Shown here: piece after piece, positions 34,401-41,044 of the stretch
Position numbering within the stretch: position 1 is the first letter of the stretch
Layout: each line of letters begins with the position of its first letter
Assembly (NCBI RefSeq): GCF_000092285.1
Contig: NC_014100.1
Location: forward strand, 3,658,001-3,722,000
Reading direction: 5' to 3'
Source: Caulobacter segnis ATCC 21756
GTDB lineage: Bacteria; Pseudomonadota; Alphaproteobacteria; Caulobacterales; Caulobacteraceae
DNA length: 64,000 bases
Translations under genes and position numbers: made by a program
The notes under the pieces: model-generated
What the model saw: the letters and a program-made list of their open reading frames with translations, nothing else
Database searches by the model: none
Told to the model about the DNA's origin: nothing

Positions 34401-34487
34401 GGTCGCCGGCGCGGCGATCGCGGCCAGGCCGGCCAGCAACGTCGTCGTCATCAGACGCGCGCGTGCGCTACCTTTGATAGAATTCAT
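31404..34487 (-). CDS. TonB-dependent receptor, Oar-like with carboxypeptidase-like domain
   Basis: A 1027-residue outer-membrane receptor. A signal peptide (about residues 1-45, ending near ATALAQ) is followed by a CarboxypepD-regulatory-like domain (GTLSGTVKDTSGAAVPGAAV), a plug (IGGSSIAENAYYVNGLNITN, VKTGGYPAEFGRSTGGVLNA) and a long beta barrel ending in RFGFDLEF, the terminal Phe being typical for BAM insertion. Such receptors import large or scarce nutrients with TonB energy; the ligand is unknown. The ATG at 34487 gives a standard signal peptide; the frame extends 16 codons upstream. The gene ends in a strong terminator. Caulobacters have many such receptors. Confidence 0.93.
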   Translation of the reverse strand: MNSIKGSARARLMTTTLLAGLAAIAAPATVFVAAGLAPATALAQDYTSGTLSGTVKDTSGAAVPGAAVVVKSLTQGFERNVTTDSNGQFRVPLIPTGGYSVAISKEGYRSTADGNVSVALGSSAYTFTLASDAEAVSEVVITATANPQLDFAGTTTGLVVDLETLTKRVPIARSVTAVALLAPTVVRGGSSSDATFANQPSIGGSSIAENAYYVNGLNITNFNTYIGGATVPFDFYKTIEVKTGGYPAEFGRSTGGVLNAVTKSGGNDFHFAVRGNWSPSSLTEQSKDTFQNANHRDYDRSESLTFEASGPIIEDRLFFYVMNQQQKVVSKFASKTTNSYNIDTRNDPFWGVKLDGYITDKQHLEFTWLDTTRQTDRRTYGYDGDTDVVGSQLQSTTAFQAGAPSWVGKYTGSFTDWFTLSAAYGISKDRDNTIPGNSADPLVNDLRSGTTSRISQQSNGNNDFPLNTKREFYRVDADLYFNLFGKHHIRGGFDEEKLTLEHFTERTGGVRYQYRRGSASNAQGVAAGQDYLELQYFRTGGEFSGKNRAYYIQDSWDVADTGLTLNLGVRLDKFASANAAGENFVEFDKEIGPRIGFTYDPTGDGMNKVFGNFGRYYLPVASNTAYRQGASELFFREFYNAPAGGFVIDPVTGLPAAIGSQITQATNPGFVSAAPCPAGGRGPAGLDACSVTSDGSVLPTIAAISRNLKSTFEDEYILGYERRFNSLWTGRVVLSYKNMGRVSEDVAIDAAVLKYCAAQGISGCEDIWTGFHQYVIVNPGFDQTIVLRDTIGNDAAGTLREINFTAADLNYPKAKREYLGLEVSFERAFDGKWGLQGSYVLSESKGNYEGFVKSDVGQDDAGITQDFDQPGLTEGSYGYLPNHRGHQFKLFGSYAVTDSLLVGANYSLLSPKKFACFGFHPTDAFAQVYGAAAFYCDGKQTPRGSVYQGDWNSNLDLSLRYTVPAKWSVGGNLVLRADVFNVFNSKAVTDTWEFGEVGGVGDTDPNYKSPTGYQAPRSIRFGFDLEF

Positions 34488-35091
34488 TTTGATCAAGTTC
34501 CCCTCTGCAGGTGGCGCGGGCGGCAAGCTGGACAAGCCCCTCTAGAAACTTCGTCCAGCCTGGAGCGGAAAACCGCCTAAGTGCGCCACCAGATCACTGG
34601 TGTCCCGGAAACTATTTCCCCGGTTAAGCAGACGTTAGGGGGCGGCCCAACCAGGGGTCAATTGCGATTACAAATTTGCAATCCACATCGCTCAGGCCTG
34701 TCGCAAAATCGCCACAGGCTGGACACTTTTCGAAAGATCGCCGCTCATCTTGCCGCGCGCGGCTCCGACGCAATGCTGGCGCCCCTCACTATTAGATTGA
34801 TTGAATTGAGCTATTTCCAGGAGCAGTAACAACGTTTTCCAGATGGGCGCTGAAGCGAAAAATCGGCGATAAAATTTCACGAGAGTGTTGACCTGGATCA
34901 GAACACGTCCTCAAACGCCGGATTGTGGTGAAATAATTTTAATAATCGGCGCTCTGATCGACGAACTCTCCTGGCGATGGCGCCACTCCAACGAGCAAAC
35001 AGGCGACGCCATGACCATTGCTTAGGCGCTCCGCCGTCGCGAAAATGCCGGCGCGACGGAACGCGTCGCAAGCAGTCAATTCGGCGGAGCC
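34488..35091. other. 604-base intergenic region upstream of the TonB-dependent receptor
   Basis: This AT-richer gap must hold the receptor promoter. It contains an inverted repeat GCCTGT-C-GC...GC-C-ACAGGC (34696-34719), about 210 bases upstream of the receptor start, that could be an operator. Short reading frames (for example 34581-34829) show no family features. No mobile element or RNA gene is recognised. Confidence 0.4.
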
Positions 35092-35499
35092 ATGAGCGAT
35101 TTTCGACGCGTCAACGACTCTCTTTCGGTCAGCCCCCAGGTCTCGGAGGCCGATATGGCCCGCGCCGCCGCGGAGGGATTCGTCCTGGTGATCAACAATC
35201 GCCCTGACGGCGAGGATCCCAGCCAGCCTTCCAGCGCGACGATCGAGGCGGCGGCGCGCGCGGCGGGGATGGACTATCTTTATGCGCCGGTGCGTGGCGG
35301 GCCGACGCCGGATCAGGTGGAGGCGGTTCGGGCGGCTGTCGAGGCCGCCGGCGGGCCAGTGCTGGCCTTCTGCCGGTCGGGTACGCGCTCGATCGTCACG
35401 TGGTCAATCGGCCAGGCCATGACAGGGGCCGATCGCCAGACCTTGGTCGACCAGGGCTTGCAGGCCGGCTACGACCTTTCCGGCGTGCTGCCGGCCTAG
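35092..35499 (+). CDS. DUF442/TIGR01244 phosphatase-like protein
   Basis: A 135-residue protein of the TIGR01244 (DUF442) family, related to tyrosine-phosphatase and BLH-type domains. The CX5R active-site loop is present as CRSGTRS (about residue 94), and FVLVINNRPDGEDPSQPS and YLYAPVRGGPTPDQV are the other family blocks. Relatives are linked to sulfide oxidation (often fused to or beside ETHE1/MBL domains), and an MBL-fold hydrolase gene follows at 35726. Function here remains uncertain. Confidence 0.85.
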   Translation: MSDFRRVNDSLSVSPQVSEADMARAAAEGFVLVINNRPDGEDPSQPSSATIEAAARAAGMDYLYAPVRGGPTPDQVEAVRAAVEAAGGPVLAFCRSGTRSIVTWSIGQAMTGADRQTLVDQGLQAGYDLSGVLPA

Positions 35500-35500
35500 G

Positions 35501-35647
35501 CTAGAAGGCGGCGGCTTCCCGCGCGGCCATCGGCGTGGGTTCGGCCTCGCAGCTGGCCAGGACGAACTGCGCCAGCATGATACAAAGGACGGCGACAGCT
35601 GCGCGCTGAAGCCGTTTTGAAACAAAAATCGCCGCGTCCGCCGTCAT
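35501..35647 (-). CDS. possible small lipoprotein, 48 residues
   Basis: An ATG at 35647 opens a 48-residue frame with a basic N-terminus, a hydrophobic stretch (AAVAVLCIMLAQFVLAS) and a lipobox-like LASC, leaving a 16-residue mature tail. This is the pattern of a small outer- or inner-membrane lipoprotein. The ribosome site is poor (GGGG 11 bases upstream). It is convergent with the DUF442 gene, ending one base after it. Confidence 0.45.
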   Translation of the reverse strand: MTADAAIFVSKRLQRAAVAVLCIMLAQFVLASCEAEPTPMAAREAAAF

Positions 35648-35725
35648 GATCCGAGCCCCCGAGGATACTTGGGGGCGTCCAGCGCAAGACCGGCGCCGGC
35701 AGGCAGGCCTGAACGGAGCGACCGC

Positions 35726-36616
35726 ATGATCCCCTTCGTCCGCGAGCTGGCGTTCGAATATGGCCGCTGCGATCAGGTCTCGCCCTTGATCCGCCGGGTG
35801 ATCGCCCGCAATCCGGGGCCGTTCACCTATACCGGCACCGGCGTCTACATCGTCGGCCGCGGCGAGGTGGCGGTCATCGACCCCGGCCCCGACCTGCCAG
35901 AGCACTTCGAGGCGCTGAAGGCGGCTCTGGCCGGCGAGCGCGTCACCCACGTGCTGGTCACGCACCACCACCTGGATCACAGCCCCCTCGCCCACCCGCT
36001 GGCCGACCTGTTCGGCGCCAAGGTTCATGGCCGCCCCGCGCCGACGGATCACGGCGAGGCGGCCGCGCCGGGTCTTGAGGAAGGCGCCGATGATCGCTTC
36101 CGACCCGACGTTGAGCTCGCCGATGGCGATGTGATCAGCGGTCCGGACTGGACGCTGGAGGCGGTGACGACGCCGGGCCACACCTCCAATCACGTCTGTT
36201 TCGCGCTGAAGGAAGAGAACGCCCTGTTCTCCGGTGACCACATCATGGGCTGGTCGACGACGGTGATCACGCCGCCCGATGGCGACATGGCCGACTATTT
36301 CGAAAGCCTGGCCAAGGTGCGGGCTCGGACCTTCGACACCCTATGGCCGACGCACGGCGCGCCGGTGCGCGAGGTGACGCCCTTCATCGACGCCTATATC
36401 GCCCACCGCCGCGCCCGCGAGGCGCAGATCCTGGAGGCGCTGGGCGCGGGCTTTACGTCGATCCCCGCCATGGTGCCCAGCCTCTATGCCGCCGTCGATC
36501 CGCGCCTGCATCCGGCCGCGGCGCTGTCGGTCCTGGCCCACATGAACCAGCTGGTGAAGGAGGGCCGCGTCCTGGCCGAGGGCGAAGGCCTGGCGGGGCT
36601 GTATCGCCTAGCCTAG
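35726..36616 (+). CDS. MBL-fold metallo-hydrolase (LACTB2-like)
   Basis: A 296-residue metallo-beta-lactamase-fold hydrolase. Metal ligands are visible in [12 protein letters not shown] (HxHxDH type, about residue 77), [10 protein letters not shown] (about 153) and FSGDHIMGW (about 170), with a C-terminal winged-helix-like extension as in LACTB2. Likely reactions are hydrolysis of thioesters or RNA cleavage; sequence alone does not decide. The ATG at 35726 follows CGGAG; the frame is open 19 codons upstream. Its stop overlaps the stop of pdxH on the other strand. Confidence 0.88.
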   Translation: MIPFVRELAFEYGRCDQVSPLIRRVIARNPGPFTYTGTGVYIVGRGEVAVIDPGPDLPEHFEALKAALAGERVTHVLVTHHHLDHSPLAHPLADLFGAKVHGRPAPTDHGEAAAPGLEEGADDRFRPDVELADGDVISGPDWTLEAVTTPGHTSNHVCFALKEENALFSGDHIMGWSTTVITPPDGDMADYFESLAKVRARTFDTLWPTHGAPVREVTPFIDAYIAHRRAREAQILEALGAGFTSIPAMVPSLYAAVDPRLHPAAALSVLAHMNQLVKEGRVLAEGEGLAGLYRLA

Positions 36617-37281
36617 GGGAACAGCCGCTTCGTCGTCCAACCGTCAGCGACGCGGTCGAAGACCAGCCGTTCGTGCAGGCGGAACGGGCGGTCGCGCCAG
36701 AACTCCAGGGTGATCGGGACGATCCGGTAGCCCGACCAGTGCGGCGGGCGCGGCACCTTGCCCAGGCCGAACTTCAGGCCCATCTCGGCCACCCGCTTCT
36801 CCAGCGCGTGACGCTCGGGCAGCGGCTGGGACTGATCGCTGGCCCAGGCGCCGATCTGGCTGTGACGCGCGCGGCTGGCGAAATAGGCGTCGGCCTCGGC
36901 CTCGGTGACCGGCTCGACCAGACCCCGGATCCGCACCTGGCGGCGCAGGGATTTCCAGTGGAACAGGATCGCGGCCTTCGGATTGGCCGCCAGCTCCCGC
37001 CCCTTGGCGCTGTGGGTGTTGGTGTAGAAGACGAAGCCCCGCGCATCGAAATCCTTCAGCAGCACCATCCGCGAGTCGGGCATGCCGTCGGCGTCGACCG
37101 TCGAGACGGTCATGGCGTTGGGATCGTTGAGCTCCTTCTTGCCCGCGTCCTCCAGCCACTCGGCGAACAGGGCGAAGGGATCCTCCTCCGACAGCAGCGG
37201 CGGCGGCGTGGCCTCCGTGACCTGGCGGACATAGTCGTCCTCGCTGGGCGAGGCGGGGATCAGGGGCTGGTCGGCGCTCAT
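36613..37281 (-). CDS. pdxH: pyridoxamine 5'-phosphate oxidase
   Basis: A 222-residue PdxH, the FMN enzyme that oxidises pyridoxine or pyridoxamine phosphate to the cofactor pyridoxal phosphate. Family blocks include [61 protein letters not shown] and the C-terminal [12 protein letters not shown]. The ATG at 37281 (MSADQP) is used; an in-frame ATG at 37290 is possible since neither has a strong ribosome site. Convergent with the MBL gene, sharing four bases. Confidence 0.95.
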   Translation of the reverse strand: MSADQPLIPASPSEDDYVRQVTEATPPPLLSEEDPFALFAEWLEDAGKKELNDPNAMTVSTVDADGMPDSRMVLLKDFDARGFVFYTNTHSAKGRELAANPKAAILFHWKSLRRQVRIRGLVEPVTEAEADAYFASRARHSQIGAWASDQSQPLPERHALEKRVAEMGLKFGLGKVPRPPHWSGYRIVPITLEFWRDRPFRLHERLVFDRVADGWTTKRLFP

Positions 37282-37387
37282 GCGCTTCATATAGGCCCGC
37301 CCGTGGCGAGGGGCCACAGCCCCGACTCCGTAAGCGAAAGTCTTAACTTAACGCCCCGTTGACCATCCGGGCGGCAGGGTCGCCGCC

Positions 37388-38086
37388 ATGACCGCCAAAG
37401 GCCCCGTCCTGACGCTTTTCGCGGCCCGCGCCCTGCTCGGCGTCGGGCCGGGCGTCGACGAGCGCGCGCTGCGCAAGGCCTATCGCGAGGCCGCCAAGCG
37501 CGCCCATCCGGATCGTCCGACGGGGGACGCGGCGCTGTTCCGCGACGTCCAGGCCGCCTACCGCGTGCTTCAGGACGCCTTGGCGCGTCCGACAACGTTC
37601 GCGCCCGCCGTGACCGCATCGGCGGTCGCCGACCGCGCCTTTCTCGATATCGACATCGCCACCGCCGTCTCGGGCGGCTCGGAAGAGCTGTCGATCGACG
37701 GCCGCCGCCTGCGCCTGAAGCTGCCGGCCGGGCTGCGCGCCGGCGACAAGGTGCGGCTGCTGGATGTGCTGTTCGAGGTCCGCCACCGGCCGCTGGACGG
37801 CGTCCTGGTGCGCGGGGACGACCTCTGGCTGACCGGCAAGGTCGCCCCGCGCGTCCTGGCCGAGGGCGGCCGGGTCGACGCCGACACGCCGCTGGGCCCG
37901 CGCCAGGCCTGGATCTCGACCAAGGCCGCCGACCGCGGCCTCGTGCGCTTGCCGGGCCAAGGCCTGCCCGCCCGCGCCAACCACCGCGCCGGCGACCTCT
38001 TCCTGCGCCTGGAAGCCAGCGAGAGCGAGAAGGACAGCCTGGCCCGCTCGCTGCTGCGCCGCTTCGCGGCCGCCTGGGCGGCTTAG
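37388..38086 (+). CDS. J-domain protein with DnaJ C-terminal-like domain
   Basis: A 232-residue co-chaperone. The N-terminal J domain carries the essential HPD motif (KRAHPDRPTGD, about residue 39), which stimulates the ATPase of DnaK. After a short linker, residues about 80-215 resemble a DnaJ/CbpA substrate-binding domain (DIATAVSGGSEELSIDGRR, LPAGLRAGDKVRL, RLPGQGLPARANHRAGDLFL). There is no zinc-finger region, so it is closer to CbpA-type than to DnaJ itself. Monocistronic. Confidence 0.88.
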   Translation: MTAKGPVLTLFAARALLGVGPGVDERALRKAYREAAKRAHPDRPTGDAALFRDVQAAYRVLQDALARPTTFAPAVTASAVADRAFLDIDIATAVSGGSEELSIDGRRLRLKLPAGLRAGDKVRLLDVLFEVRHRPLDGVLVRGDDLWLTGKVAPRVLAEGGRVDADTPLGPRQAWISTKAADRGLVRLPGQGLPARANHRAGDLFLRLEASESEKDSLARSLLRRFAAAWAA

Positions 38087-38102
38087 GAAGCGACACCCCC
38101 AA

Positions 38103-38222
38103 AATCCTCCCCCCCTAGCGGGGGAGGTGTCGGCTCGAAGAGACGAGGGAGGGTGAAGAGGCAAGATCGGCCGGACTTCCCCCTCCGGCGCTTCGCGCCA
38201 CCTCCCCCGCTGGGGGAGGATT
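38103..38222. repeat. intergenic palindromic repeat, copy 2
   Basis: AATCCTCCCCC (38103-38113) and its exact complement (38212-38222) bound a 120-base element with further internal hairpins. It shares the CCCCCTCCG and CCACCTCCCCCGC...GGGGGAGGAT blocks with copy 1 at 780-897 and is nearly the same length. It lies 16 bases after a gene end and upstream of the ohr promoter. Confidence 0.75.
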
Positions 38223-38269
38223 AAAACGATCGCGCGCGATCTTTTCTACGGCGCCGCTCTTGAAGTTAT

Positions 38270-38289
38270 ATCGTGCACGATTAAATCGT
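38270..38289. promoter_or_regulatory. OhrR operator candidate upstream of ohr
   Basis: Two overlapping perfect palindromes, ATCGTGCACGAT (38270-38281) and ACGATT-A-AATCGT (38277-38289), lie 31 bases upstream of the ohr start. OhrR repressors of the MarR family bind short AT-centred inverted repeats at ohr, and ohrR is the next gene. Confidence 0.7.
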
Positions 38290-38319
38290 TCACATCATTC
38301 GAGAGCGAGGAGTTTCGCC

Positions 38320-38736
38320 ATGACCACCCTCTACACCACCCGCGCCACCGTCGTCGGCGGCCGCGAAGGCCACGCCCGCAGCGAAGACGGCCTGCTGGAC
38401 GTGCAACTGTCGATGCCCAAGTCGCTGGGCGGCAAGGAGACCGGCACGAACCCCGAGCAGCTGTTCGCGGCCGGCTACGCCGCCTGCTTCCAGAGCGCCA
38501 TGGGCCATGTCGCCCGTACGCAGAAGATCCCGCTGACCGGCTCGACCGTGACCGGCCAAGTCAGCCTCGCCAGCGCCGGCGCGGGCTTCGCGCTGGAAGT
38601 CGCCCTCGAAGTCGAGACCCAAGGCCTCAGCCAGGCCGACGCCGAAGCCCTGGTCGCCACGGCTCACCAGGTCTGCCCCTACTCCAACGCCACGCGCGGC
38701 AATGTCGACGTGGCCATCAGCGTCAAGGCGGCGTAA
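38320..38736 (+). CDS. ohr: organic hydroperoxide resistance protein Ohr
   Basis: A 138-residue Ohr, a thiol peroxidase reducing organic and fatty acid hydroperoxides with lipoylated-protein electrons. The two catalytic Cys are in YAACFQSAMG (about residue 57) and HQVCPYSNATRGN (about 120), both in perfect family context. The ATG at 38320 follows GCGAGGAG. It is immediately upstream of its MarR-type regulator and downstream of a palindromic operator. Confidence 0.96.
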   Translation: MTTLYTTRATVVGGREGHARSEDGLLDVQLSMPKSLGGKETGTNPEQLFAAGYAACFQSAMGHVARTQKIPLTGSTVTGQVSLASAGAGFALEVALEVETQGLSQADAEALVATAHQVCPYSNATRGNVDVAISVKAA

Positions 38737-38746
38737 GCCAGTCGAC

Positions 38747-39193
38747 ATGACAGAGAAATCCGCGTCATCCGAAAGCCCTGTCGAGGTCCTGCGCCTCGAC
38801 AACCAGCTGTGCTTCGCCCTCTACGGCGCGGCCAACCGGATGACGCGGCTCTATCGGCCGATCCTGGACGCCCTGGGCCTGACCTATCCGCAGTATCTGG
38901 CGATGCTGGTGCTGTGGGAGCGGAGCCCGCGCACGGTCGGGGCTTTGGGCGATGCGCTGGACCTTGATTCCAGCACCCTGACCCCGCTGCTCAAGCGGCT
39001 GGAGGCCGGCGGCCTTGTTGAGCGCCATCGCGATCCGGACGATGAGCGGCGGGTGATCGTCGCGCTCACCGACAAGGGGCAGGCGCTGCGCGAGCAGGCC
39101 GCGAGCGTTCCGGAAAAGCTCTTCTGCGCGCTGAACCTGCCGCTGGAGACGCTGACGACCCTGCGCGAGCGACTGAAGACCTTGGCCCGCTGA
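38747..39193 (+). CDS. ohrR: MarR-family regulator OhrR
   Basis: A 148-residue MarR winged-helix repressor. The redox-sensing Cys is in LDNQLCFALYGAAN (about residue 22), and the recognition helix region is LDLDSSTLTPLLKRLEAGGLVER with the wing RDPDDERRVIVALT. When the Cys is oxidised by organic hydroperoxides, OhrR leaves its operator and ohr is expressed. It starts 10 bases after ohr, so it probably regulates its own operon. Confidence 0.95.
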   Translation: MTEKSASSESPVEVLRLDNQLCFALYGAANRMTRLYRPILDALGLTYPQYLAMLVLWERSPRTVGALGDALDLDSSTLTPLLKRLEAGGLVERHRDPDDERRVIVALTDKGQALREQAASVPEKLFCALNLPLETLTTLRERLKTLAR

Positions 39194-39197
39194 CGGG

Positions 39198-39599
39198 TCA
39201 GTCCTGAGAGGCGGGCGCTTCGGCCGGCTGGGCCTGACGACGCGCCAGGAAGGCCGCGTGGTCGGCGTCGCTGGTCTGGCGCAGGGCCCGCAGGTCCTCG
39301 CTGATGCGGAAGATGGCGACGTAGAACTCGCAGAACGCCCGCCACAGCAGAACGAGCGCGCCGGCGACCAGCAGGCCGGCGATCAGAACGGGGAAGGCCA
39401 GCAGCAGAGAGCCGACGCCGGGCTCCTTCAGCGCCAGACCCACGGCGGCGCCGACAACGGAAAAGCCGAACAGGGCCACGACGCCGAGGCCCGCCCAATA
39501 GATGAAGTGAATCACCGGCCCGGTGACCAGGCGATCGAACGTCAGAAGATCCCAAAGCAGCGAGTTGGACCCACGCTTGGTCTTATTGGCCGGAGGCAT
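39198..39599 (-). CDS. DUF4282 membrane protein
   Basis: A 133-residue protein with two hydrophobic helices (about residues 30-60 and 68-95) matching DUF4282 (LLTFDRLVTGPVIHFIYWAG, LLWRAFCEFYVAIFRISEDL). The cytoplasmic tail is polar. Function unknown. The ATG at 39599 is chosen because family similarity starts just after it; a start at 39644 adds 15 residues. Convergent with ohrR, four bases apart. Confidence 0.75.
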   Translation of the reverse strand: MPPANKTKRGSNSLLWDLLTFDRLVTGPVIHFIYWAGLGVVALFGFSVVGAAVGLALKEPGVGSLLLAFPVLIAGLLVAGALVLLWRAFCEFYVAIFRISEDLRALRQTSDADHAAFLARRQAQPAEAPASQD

Positions 39600-39659
39600 A
39601 CTGGAACCCCAAGTCGGCGGAGAACCGCCCCTTTGCAAGGCCATCGCTAGCAGCGAGAA

Positions 39660-39684
39660 GCCCGCTCGGCAATGCCGAGCGGGC
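39660..39684 (-). terminator. hairpin after the secreted low-complexity protein gene
   Basis: A perfect 11-bp stem, GCCCGCTCGGC/GCCGAGCGGGC, with a 3-base loop lies 31 bases after the minus-strand stop at 39716. Only a weak TTCTC follows. Confidence 0.6.
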
Positions 39685-39715
39685 CCACGTCATCATCGTC
39701 GTGAAGGACGATGCG

Positions 39716-40231
39716 CTACTGCGGCTTGGCGCCGGCGACGGTGGCGTCGATCTGAGCCTTGGTGGCCGTGGTCGAGACGCTGCCGTCCGCGCCCGCGCTC
39801 AGGCTGTTGCCCGGCAGGGCGAACTTCACGCCACCGTTGGTGACGATCACGTTGGTCGAACCGTCGGCGCCGGTGCTGGTGCCGCTGATCTGGCCGACCG
39901 GCACGCCCTGGGCGTCCTTCACGGCCGAACCGACCTTGAAGCTGGCGACATTGGCCGAGCTTGGGGTCGCGGCGCTATCGGCGGTGCTCGCCGAAGGCGA
40001 GGTCATCGAGGAACCCGGCGCGGCCGAGGTCGCCCCCGGGGTCGTCGTGGTCTGGTCCGGCGTGGTCGTCTGGCCGGGAGGCGTCTGACCCGGCGCGGTC
40101 GGCGCGGTGGCCGCGCCCGTCGTGGGCGAGCCCATCGGGGTCGAGCCGGTCGAAGTGGTGCTCTGGGCATAGGCGGCGCCGGCGAACGTCAGGGACGCGG
40201 CGGCGGCGAGCAAGGCGATCTTGTTGGTCAT
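39716..40231 (-). CDS. secreted Thr/Ser/Pro-rich protein of unknown function
   Basis: A 171-residue protein with a clear signal peptide (MTNKIALLAAAASLTFAGAA, cleaved near AYA-QS), a low-complexity Thr/Pro/Ser/Gly linker (residues about 24-95) and a C-terminal segment resembling a PRC-barrel or similar beta module (VKDAQGVPVGQISGTSTGAD). It would be periplasmic. Similar proteins are common in Caulobacter with no known role. The ATG at 40231 is the one that begins the signal peptide. Confidence 0.75.
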   Translation of the reverse strand: MTNKIALLAAAASLTFAGAAYAQSTTSTGSTPMGSPTTGAATAPTAPGQTPPGQTTTPDQTTTTPGATSAAPGSSMTSPSASTADSAATPSSANVASFKVGSAVKDAQGVPVGQISGTSTGADGSTNVIVTNGGVKFALPGNSLSAGADGSVSTTATKAQIDATVAGAKPQ

Positions 40232-40312
40232 GTTCACTCTCCGTCGGGGCCCCTCCGGCGGAAACAACGTGACCTTGTCGCCCCCGGTTCCGTCGAAGAG
40301 TCGACGCAAACT

Positions 40313-40927
40313 CTACCGAGACGCGCTTTTTGTGACGGCCAGCGCGGAAATGTAGCTTTCCATCAACCGCACCAGCTCGTCCTCCAGCCGCTGGGGATCG
40401 AGCGCCAGGTCCAGCTCGACCGTCGCAGCGCGCAGCAGGCCGACGACGGCGTGGGTCAACACGAACCCGGCCTCCGGCGACAGGTCGAAGCCCAACACCG
40501 CCTTGCCGGCGATGGCCGCGAAGAAGGATTGGTGATGGCGCGCCATCACCGCTTCGCCCTCGTCCAGCAGCAGGGCGTCCAGAAGCGCGCGCCGCGTGCC
40601 GGGGGAGCCTTCGAAAGCCGTCGCTAGCGTTCGCACGATCAGCCGCACCGCGCCCAGCTCCGGACGGTCGATGACAAGCTGAGCGATCCGCTCGCGGGCG
40701 GCCTCGGCGCGACGGTGCGCCAGCGCCGCCAGGATCGCCTGCTTGCCACCGAAGTACTGGTAAAGCGTGCCGACGCTGACCCCCGCCCGCTCGGCGATGT
40801 GGTTGGTGGTCAAGGCCTCGGCGCCGTCGCGCTCCAGAAGTTGAAAGGTCGCTTCGAGAATGGCTTCGACCGTGGCCTCGGAACGCGACTGCCTTGGCGT
40901 TCGCCTTGTTTTTTCAGGGACTTGCAT
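40313..40927 (-). CDS. TetR-family transcriptional regulator
   Basis: A 204-residue TetR regulator: helix-turn-helix at residues about 15-60 (ILEATFQLLERDGAEALTTN, then AERAGVSVGTLYQYFGGKQAI) and a helical ligand-binding domain. Divergent from a DUF2236 (MpaB-like) gene; a near-perfect palindrome at 41009-41025 sits between them, so it probably represses that gene. The ATG at 40927 has AAAGGCGG before it; a TTG at 40960 is the alternative start. Confidence 0.88.
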   Translation of the reverse strand: MQVPEKTRRTPRQSRSEATVEAILEATFQLLERDGAEALTTNHIAERAGVSVGTLYQYFGGKQAILAALAHRRAEAARERIAQLVIDRPELGAVRLIVRTLATAFEGSPGTRRALLDALLLDEGEAVMARHHQSFFAAIAGKAVLGFDLSPEAGFVLTHAVVGLLRAATVELDLALDPQRLEDELVRLMESYISALAVTKSASR

Positions 40928-41008
40928 CCGCGTCGCACCGCCTTTCCGTATCAGGGCCAAGGCGAGTAGCCTGGGCCCACGGGAGGCTTAACCTATGATG
41001 CGAAAGCG

Positions 41009-41025
41009 GGATCCGTCACGGGTCC
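41009..41025. promoter_or_regulatory. candidate TetR operator
   Basis: GGATCCGT-C-ACGGGTCC is a 17-base inverted repeat with one mismatch, 19 bases upstream of the DUF2236 start and 81 bases upstream of the divergent TetR start. Size and symmetry fit a TetR operator. Confidence 0.5.
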
Positions 41026-41044
41026 GCAACGTCACGAGGATCAG

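Noticed and set aside
31446..34580. A 1044-codon open frame antisense to the TonB-dependent receptor
   Set aside because: It is a GC-bias shadow: the receptor on the other strand has a signal peptide, recognisable domains and its own terminator, while the antisense frame is a low-complexity Arg/Val/Gly/Asp sequence without family features.
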